10,594 nucleotides of DNA, taken from assembly GCA_017628675.1 (NCBI GenBank), contig JAGBYS010000038.1, positions 1 to 10,594 of the forward strand, read 5' to 3'. This document shows positions 6,408 through 10,594 of the stretch, one piece after another. Below the pieces are notes generated by a model that worked only from the letters and a program-made list of their open reading frames with translations, was not told where the DNA came from and made no database searches. A program made the translations under genes and the position numbers. The stretch's first letter is position 1, and each line of letters opens with the position of its first letter. Source of the DNA: Tidjanibacter sp. (GTDB lineage: Bacteria > Bacteroidota > Bacteroidia > Bacteroidales > Rikenellaceae).

Positions 6408-7151
6408 ATGTACAAAAGAGATATATATAAAGTAATAGAAAATCGCCCACTTTCGGCCAAGACTATGCTTATGGTCCTGGAGGGCGATACGCAGTATGTC
6501 GGCTCGGCTGGCGAGTTTGTGAATGTGGCTGTGGAGGGCAAGTTTCTGCGCCGTCCCATATCCATCTGCGACTACGACGAGAAGACCATCACCCTGCTCT
6601 ACGACATTGTGGGCGAGGGTACGGAGATTATGAGCAGGTTGCCCCTGGGAGCCGAGTTGGATATCCTGACCGGCCTGGGCAGGGGATTTAGTGAGGATAA
6701 GGTGTGCCAGAGACCCGCACTGCTTGGTGGCGGCATTGGTTGCGCACCACTGTACAACCTCTCCAAAAAACTACTTGCAAGAGGTATTAAACCCGTTGTA
6801 ATTCTTGGTTTCAACTCCTCAAAGGATGTGGTGGCCAAGGAGATGTTTGAGCGGATTGGTGCCGAGGTCTATGTGGCAACAGTCGATGGAACAATGGGCA
6901 CCAAAGGCTTTGTGACGGATGTCATCCGCGAGAAGGGGCTGGAGTGTGACTACTTCTACGCTTGTGGCCCAATGCCTATGCTCAAGGCCGTGTGCAACAC
7001 GCTGGAGTGGAGTGGTGAGGTCAGCCTTGACGAGAGGATGGCTTGCGGCTTTGGTGTCTGTATGTGTTGCAGCGTGGAGACCCGCTCGGGAGCAAAGCGC
7101 ATCTGCAAAGAGGGACCCGTATTTATGAAGGAGGATTTGATATGGAAGTAA
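6408..7151 (+). CDS. pyrK: Dihydroorotate dehydrogenase B, electron transfer subunit
   Basis: PyrK passes electrons from the FMN of PyrD to NAD+ through its own [2Fe-2S] cluster and FAD, so orotate formation is coupled to NADH rather than quinone. The 247 residues show the family order: FAD-binding barrel with RRPISI (48-53), nucleotide-binding segment GGGIGCAPL (107-115), YACGPMPML (184-192), and a C-terminal ferredoxin-like cluster site DERMACGFGVCMCC with ligands C213-X4-C218-X2-C221-X11-C233 followed by KEGPVF. C220 is an extra neighbouring cysteine. All four cluster ligands are present. It starts 18 bases after pyrC with a modest AGAGAGG close to the ATG and overlaps pyrD by ten bases, as expected for two subunits of one heterotetramer. 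Confidence 0.94.
   Translation: MYKRDIYKVIENRPLSAKTMLMVLEGDTQYVGSAGEFVNVAVEGKFLRRPISICDYDEKTITLLYDIVGEGTEIMSRLPLGAELDILTGLGRGFSEDKVCQRPALLGGGIGCAPLYNLSKKLLARGIKPVVILGFNSSKDVVAKEMFERIGAEVYVATVDGTMGTKGFVTDVIREKGLECDYFYACGPMPMLKAVCNTLEWSGEVSLDERMACGFGVCMCCSVETRSGAKRICKEGPVFMKEDLIWK
7128..7135 (+). promoter_or_regulatory. Ribosome binding site that decides the pyrD start
   Basis: AAGGAGGA, a near-perfect Shine-Dalgarno inside the 3' end of pyrK, lies six bases before ATG 7142. In-frame ATGs at 7151 (TAATG with the pyrK stop) and 7163 are farther away (15 and 27 bases), so 7142 is preferred. Confidence 0.75.
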
Positions 7152-8062
7152 TGGAGCGAGATATGAAGGTTGTGCTCAGCGGTGTTGAGCTCGACAATCC
7201 TGTGATTCCTGCCAGCGGTTGCTTTGGCTATGGCTACGGAATGGCGGAGTACTATGATATTGACATTCTGGGCTCGATATCCTTCAAGGGTACCACTCGT
7301 GAGGCTCGCTACGGCAACCCCCTGCCAAGGGTTGCGGAGTGTTCGTCGGGAATGATTAACGCCGTGGGCCTTCAGAATCCCGGCATCGACGCCGTGATAA
7401 GTGAGGAGCTGCCCAAGATGCGCGAGAAGTTCCATAAACCCATCATTGCCAACATTAGCGGCTTCTCGATTGATGAGTATGTGGAGTGTTGCCAGAAAAT
7501 CACCCACGAGGAGCAGGTGGAGATTATCGAGCTTAATGTGTCGTGCCCCAATGTGCACGGCGGCGGTATGAGCTTTGGCACCTCGCCCGACTCCGTGGCA
7601 GAGGTGGTCAGGGCCGTAAAGAGGGTTATCACAAAGCCCTTGTATGTAAAACTTACCCCCAACGTGACCGATATTGTGGCTATCGCCAAGGCTGCCGAGG
7701 CGGCCGGTGCAGATGGTATCTGTCTGATTAATACGATGCTCGGAATGAGAATCAACACTCGCACCCGCAAGCCCGTGATTGCAAATACTATGGGTGGTTT
7801 CTCGGGTGCGGCAGTTTTCCCCGTGGCTGTGAGGATGGTCTATCAGGTGTCGAAGGCCTGTAACATTCCCGTCATCGGCTGCGGTGGTGTAGAGAGCGCC
7901 TCGGATGTTATTGAGATGATGATGGCGGGTGCCTCGGCCGTAGAGGTGGGTGCAGCAAACCTGCGCAACCCCTATGCGTGCAAAGAGATTATCGAGAACC
8001 TCCCAAAGGAGATGGAAAGACTTGGAATTAAGAAACTAACAGATATAATTGGAATCGTATGA
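7142..8062 (+). CDS. pyrD: Dihydroorotate dehydrogenase B, catalytic subunit (class 1B)
   Basis: Oxidises dihydroorotate to orotate on FMN and hands the electrons to PyrK. With the start at 7142 the product has 306 residues, the normal size for class 1B. Visible: [12 protein letters not shown] (20-31), [15 protein letters not shown] (49-63), [11 protein letters not shown] (71-81), the active-site loop [12 protein letters not shown] with catalytic base C135 (serine in class 2 enzymes), the FMN-binding barrel segments [10 protein letters not shown] (169-178) and NTMGGFSG (215-222), and the phosphate-binding [10 protein letters not shown] (246-255) and [12 protein letters not shown] (266-277). 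The frame extends upstream into pyrK to 7043, but those residues are not family-like. It overlaps pyrK by ten bases and pyrF by four (ATGA), implying translational coupling. Class 1B together with PyrK is typical of Firmicutes and also found in Bacteroidota. Confidence 0.95.
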   Translation: MEVMERDMKVVLSGVELDNPVIPASGCFGYGYGMAEYYDIDILGSISFKGTTREARYGNPLPRVAECSSGMINAVGLQNPGIDAVISEELPKMREKFHKPIIANISGFSIDEYVECCQKITHEEQVEIIELNVSCPNVHGGGMSFGTSPDSVAEVVRAVKRVITKPLYVKLTPNVTDIVAIAKAAEAAGADGICLINTMLGMRINTRTRKPVIANTMGGFSGAAVFPVAVRMVYQVSKACNIPVIGCGGVESASDVIEMMMAGASAVEVGAANLRNPYACKEIIENLPKEMERLGIKKLTDIIGIV

Positions 8063-8772
8063 TAAACGCAAAGGATGTAATCATTGCCTGTGACTTTGCC
8101 TCGGCAGAGCAGACTATGGCTTTTTTGGATAAATTTGAGGGGGAGGCACGCAAGCCTTTCCTGAAAATCGGTATGGAGCTCTACTATGCCGAGGGTAACG
8201 CTATCGTGAAAGAGATTAAAAGAAGAGGACATAAGATCTTCCTCGACCTGAAACTGCACGATATTCCCAATACGGTCCGCAAGGCTATGAAGGTCCTTTC
8301 GGCCTTGGATGTGGATATGGTCAATGTTCACGCTGCAGGCACCGTGGAGATGATGAAGGCTGCCCTGGAGGGTCTTACTCGTGAGGATGGTTCGCGCCCC
8401 TTGCTGATTGCCGTAACGCAGCTCACTTCGACCTCCGAGCAGACCATGCAGCAGGAGCTTCTGATTGGTGCCACCATTGGCGATACCATCATCAAATATG
8501 CCCAGAATGCCAAAGAGGCCGGACTCGATGGTGTTGTGTGCTCACCTCTGGAGTCTGCCATCGTTAAGGAGGCTTGTGGCGGCGAGTTTATGACCATCAC
8601 CCCCGGTATCCGCTTTGCCGATTCGGCTGCCGATGACCAGGTGCGCATCACCTCGCCTGCCAAGGCTCGCGAGATTGGCTCGGACTACATCGTTGTGGGC
8701 CGTCCCATCACCGCTGCCGAGGATCCCGTGGCAGCTTATCGCAGATGCGTTGCTGAGTTTTTGAATTTGTAA
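8059..8772 (+). CDS. pyrF: Orotidine 5'-phosphate decarboxylase, short (Bacillus-like) subfamily
   Basis: Decarboxylates OMP to UMP, the last step of the pathway. The 237-residue TIM-barrel protein has the catalytic Lys-Asp-Lys-Asp array: K36 in FLKIGMEL, and D63, K65, D68 in [10 protein letters not shown] (63-72). Further family signs are VNVHAAGT (88-95), VCSPLE (160-165), TPGIR (181-185) and the phosphate-gripping VVGRPIT (212-218; R215). Its length and [10 protein letters not shown] motif place it in the short subfamily 1 of Bacillus and E. coli; from memory, many Bacteroides carry the longer subfamily 2 enzyme of about 270 residues instead, which would make this gene slightly unusual. 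The ATG overlaps the pyrD stop by four bases; pyrE follows after 23 bases. Confidence 0.95.
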   Translation: MINAKDVIIACDFASAEQTMAFLDKFEGEARKPFLKIGMELYYAEGNAIVKEIKRRGHKIFLDLKLHDIPNTVRKAMKVLSALDVDMVNVHAAGTVEMMKAALEGLTREDGSRPLLIAVTQLTSTSEQTMQQELLIGATIGDTIIKYAQNAKEAGLDGVVCSPLESAIVKEACGGEFMTITPGIRFADSAADDQVRITSPAKAREIGSDYIVVGRPITAAEDPVAAYRRCVAEFLNL

Positions 8773-8795
8773 CAAGAAATAAAGATAATAGAGTT

Positions 8796-9434
8796 ATGAC
8801 AACAGAGAAAATCATTGCTGCCGAGCTTCTGAAGATTAAGGCAGTATTTCTGAGCCCCAATGAGCCCTTCACCTGGGCCAGCGGCATCAAGAGCCCCATA
8901 TATTGCGACAACCGCCTCATTCTCACCGCTCCCGCCTCGCGCAAAGTGGTGGAGGGTGCTATCGCCCAGACCGTTAAGGAGCGCTTCCCCGAGGCTGAGG
9001 TGCTGATGGGTACAAGCACTGCGGGTATCGCCCACGCAGCCATTGCTGCCGACATTCTGGATATGCCTATGGGATATGTGCGTGGCAGTGCTAAGGACCA
9101 CGGCAGGGGCAACCGCATTGAGGGTCGCCTGGAGAAGGGTGCAAAGGTTGTTGTGATCGAGGACCTCATCTCCACAGGCGGCAGCTGCATCGATGTTGTA
9201 GAGGCTCTGCGTGAGGCAGGTGCCGAGGTGCTTGGTGTTGTGAGCATCTTCACCTACGGAATGAAGAAGGGCCTCGAGAGGCTTGCTGCGGCAAATGTTG
9301 TGAACTACTCGCTCTCCAACTTCGACACTCTCGTGAGCGTAGCAGTGGAGGAGGGTTATATCGCACCCGCCGACGAGGCTCGCCTCAAACAGTTTATGTC
9401 CAACCCTCAGGACGAGAGCTGGATGCAGAAATAA
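8796..9434 (+). CDS. pyrE: Orotate phosphoribosyltransferase
   Basis: Transfers phosphoribose from PRPP to orotate, giving OMP for PyrF. The 212 residues form a type I phosphoribosyltransferase: the hood region FTWASGIKSPIYCDNR (25-40), the flexible catalytic loop RGSAKDHGRGNRIEG (96-110) with K100 and H102, and the PRPP-binding motif VVVIEDLISTGGS (118-130) with the two acidic residues E122 and D123. The start ATG 8796 has no Shine-Dalgarno; its upstream is AT-rich, as usual for the phylum. It follows pyrF closely, the same pairing as in Bacillus (pyrF-pyrE). A 67-base gap without a hairpin terminator separates it from pyrB. Confidence 0.95.
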   Translation: MTTEKIIAAELLKIKAVFLSPNEPFTWASGIKSPIYCDNRLILTAPASRKVVEGAIAQTVKERFPEAEVLMGTSTAGIAHAAIAADILDMPMGYVRGSAKDHGRGNRIEGRLEKGAKVVVIEDLISTGGSCIDVVEALREAGAEVLGVVSIFTYGMKKGLERLAAANVVNYSLSNFDTLVSVAVEEGYIAPADEARLKQFMSNPQDESWMQK

Positions 9435-9501
9435 AGTCACAAAAGAATACAAAAGGTTAGTTAAATAAATACTTTAATCCAAATTAAATAACAATACGAC
9501 A

Positions 9502-10590
9502 ATGAGACACTTGATTGACCCCACCGACCTTTCAATGCAGGAGCTTAATGAGATTATCGATCTCGCATTGGACATCATCGAAAACCGTGAGAAATACACG
9601 GAGGCTTGCAAAGGTAAAAAGTTGGCGACTCTCTTCTATGAGCCCAGTACTCGCACTCGTTTGAGCTTCACTTCGGCAATGCTGGAGCTTGGTGGTTCGG
9701 TTCTCGGTTTTTCGGACGCTAAGAGCTCCTCGGTAGCTAAGGGTGAGACCTGCGCCGACACAACCAAGACTATCAACTGTTTTGCAGATATTATCGCTAT
9801 GCGCCACTTCGAGGAGGGTGCTGCTTTGGTAGCCGCAAACAACTCGCGCATCCCCGTTATCAACGCTGGTGATGGTAGCCACAGCCACCCCACCCAGACC
9901 CTCACCGACCTTCTGACTATCAAACGCGAGGTTGGTCGCTTCGACAACCTCACCATCGGTTTCTGCGGTGACCTCCGTTTCGGCCGTACCGTTCACTCGC
10001 TCATCAAGGCCATGTCGCGCTACCAGGGTATCAAAGTTGTGCTCATCGCTCCCGAGCAGCTCCGTCTGCCCAGCTATATGAGGCAGGAGGTTTGCGAGAA
10101 GAACAACATCCCCTACAAAGAGGTTACCTCGATGGAGGAGGTTATGGGCGAGTTGGATATCCTCTATATGACCCGCGTACAGAAAGAGCGCTTCTTGGAT
10201 GAGGATGAGTTTGACCGTCTGAAAGATAGCTTCATCCTTGATCCCGCCAAACTCAAGAATGCTCGTCCCAATATGTGCATCCTTCACCCCCTGCCTCGCG
10301 TAAACGAGATCACCGTGGAGGTTGATGCCGATCCCAGGGCTGCTTACTTCCGCCAGGTGGAGAATGGTAAATTCGTTCGTATGGCTCTGATTATGAAGCT
10401 TCTCGAGTGGGCTAAGGACGACAGCAAGACCATCGACCTGATTCCTGCAGATGTAGTTCGCAACGAGTATGTATGTAGCAACAAACGCTGCATCTCCAAT
10501 ATGGAGAATGTAGATTCGCTCTTCCGTCCTCGCACCGACAAGCCCGGCAAATTCCGCTGCGTATACTGCGAGTCGAAGGCCAAACTGTAA
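9502..10590 (+). CDS. pyrB: Aspartate carbamoyltransferase with a C-terminal PyrI-type zinc domain
   Basis: Condenses carbamoyl phosphate with aspartate, the first committed step. Residues 1 to about 310 are a complete catalytic chain: carbamoyl-phosphate loop FYEPSTRTR (45-53), the mobile loop SSSVAKGE (75-82; K80), HPTQ (129-132), the aspartate-domain region [12 protein letters not shown] (156-167) and HPLPR (262-266). E. coli PyrB ends here (about 310 residues), but this protein continues to 362. The extension has the four-cysteine site C325-X4-C330-X22-C353-X2-C356 in [10 protein letters not shown] ... RCVYCES, matching the zinc domain of the regulatory chain PyrI (E. coli C109, C114, C138, C141, with the same CIS after the second Cys). 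The nucleotide-binding N-terminal domain of PyrI is absent. No separate pyrI is seen; the window ends four bases after the stop. pyrB lies 67 AT-rich bases after pyrE with no clear promoter, so it is probably the last of the six operon genes visible. Confidence 0.96.
   Translation: MRHLIDPTDLSMQELNEIIDLALDIIENREKYTEACKGKKLATLFYEPSTRTRLSFTSAMLELGGSVLGFSDAKSSSVAKGETCADTTKTINCFADIIAMRHFEEGAALVAANNSRIPVINAGDGSHSHPTQTLTDLLTIKREVGRFDNLTIGFCGDLRFGRTVHSLIKAMSRYQGIKVVLIAPEQLRLPSYMRQEVCEKNNIPYKEVTSMEEVMGELDILYMTRVQKERFLDEDEFDRLKDSFILDPAKLKNARPNMCILHPLPRVNEITVEVDADPRAAYFRQVENGKFVRMALIMKLLEWAKDDSKTIDLIPADVVRNEYVCSNKRCISNMENVDSLFRPRTDKPGKFRCVYCESKAKL
10435..10587 (+). other. PyrI-like zinc-binding domain fused to PyrB
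   Basis: Codes for residues 312-362 of the PyrB protein. In E. coli the equivalent domain of PyrI binds one zinc through four cysteines and is the part that touches the catalytic chain, holding two catalytic trimers to three regulatory dimers. Here all four cysteines are kept and the surrounding pattern (aliphatic-C-x-N-x-x-C-I-S, later C-x-Y-C-E) follows PyrI closely, while about 100 residues of effector-binding domain are missing. Domain assignment is strong; its effect on assembly or kinetics is inferred. Confidence 0.9.
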
Positions 10591-10594
10591 AAAA

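Noticed and set aside
7043..7141. A longer N-terminus for PyrD starting at 7043
   Set aside because: The extra 33 residues are the shifted frame of the PyrK iron-sulfur region; a strong ribosome binding site and family length favour ATG 7142.
9435..9501. An internal promoter for pyrB (TACTTTAA at 9470-9477)
   Set aside because: It misses the final TG of the -7 consensus and has no -33 element at the right distance; a terminator between pyrE and pyrB is also absent, so cotranscription is simpler.

Overview
The window looks like chromosomal DNA from a member of the Bacteroidota, probably order Bacteroidales and perhaps an Alistipes-like (Rikenellaceae) organism. Three things point that way: the YidC has the form usual in the phylum (large periplasmic domain, lysine instead of arginine in the insertase groove); an AraC fragment is of the Bacteroidales type; and two divergent promoters carry the Bacteroidota -7 element TAnnTTTG in the identical form TACTTTTG. 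Genus is inference. All complete genes are chromosomal housekeeping genes; I see no insertion sequence, phage gene, tRNA, rRNA or CRISPR array.

Layout from left to right. (1) 1-1545: the 3' part of yidC, the membrane protein insertase, closed by a strong terminator at about 1572-1615. (2) 1634-2047: a decayed junction. The C-terminal part of an AraC-type regulator lies on the minus strand and directly abuts what looks like the last strands of an outer-membrane beta-barrel protein on the plus strand, followed by a second hairpin terminator. Both genes are cut at the same point, which suggests an old rearrangement breakpoint. (3) 2060-4729, minus strand: complete mutS (mismatch repair). (4) 4730-5108: a divergent control region with the mutS promoter, the pyr promoter, a possible 36-codon leader peptide, a T-rich tract and an intrinsic terminator just before pyrC. 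(5) 5109-10590: a six-gene de novo pyrimidine (UMP) operon in the order pyrC-pyrK-pyrD-pyrF-pyrE-pyrB, tightly packed and in places overlapping.

The six pyr genes supply every step from carbamoyl phosphate plus aspartate to UMP: PyrB makes carbamoyl aspartate, PyrC closes the ring to dihydroorotate, PyrD/PyrK oxidise it to orotate with NAD+, PyrE adds phosphoribose and PyrF decarboxylates OMP to UMP. Carbamoyl-phosphate synthase (carAB) is not in the window.

Two points stand out. The leader of the operon has the architecture of the E. coli pyrBI attenuator (leader ORF, U-rich stretch, terminator whose base coincides with the leader stop codon), suggesting UTP-sensing attenuation. The operon's aspartate carbamoyltransferase carries at its C-terminus the four-cysteine zinc domain normally found on the separate regulatory chain PyrI, but without PyrI's nucleotide-binding domain. 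Together they suggest a pathway in which enzyme-level feedback may have been lost or altered while feedback acts on the RNA; this combined reading is inference.
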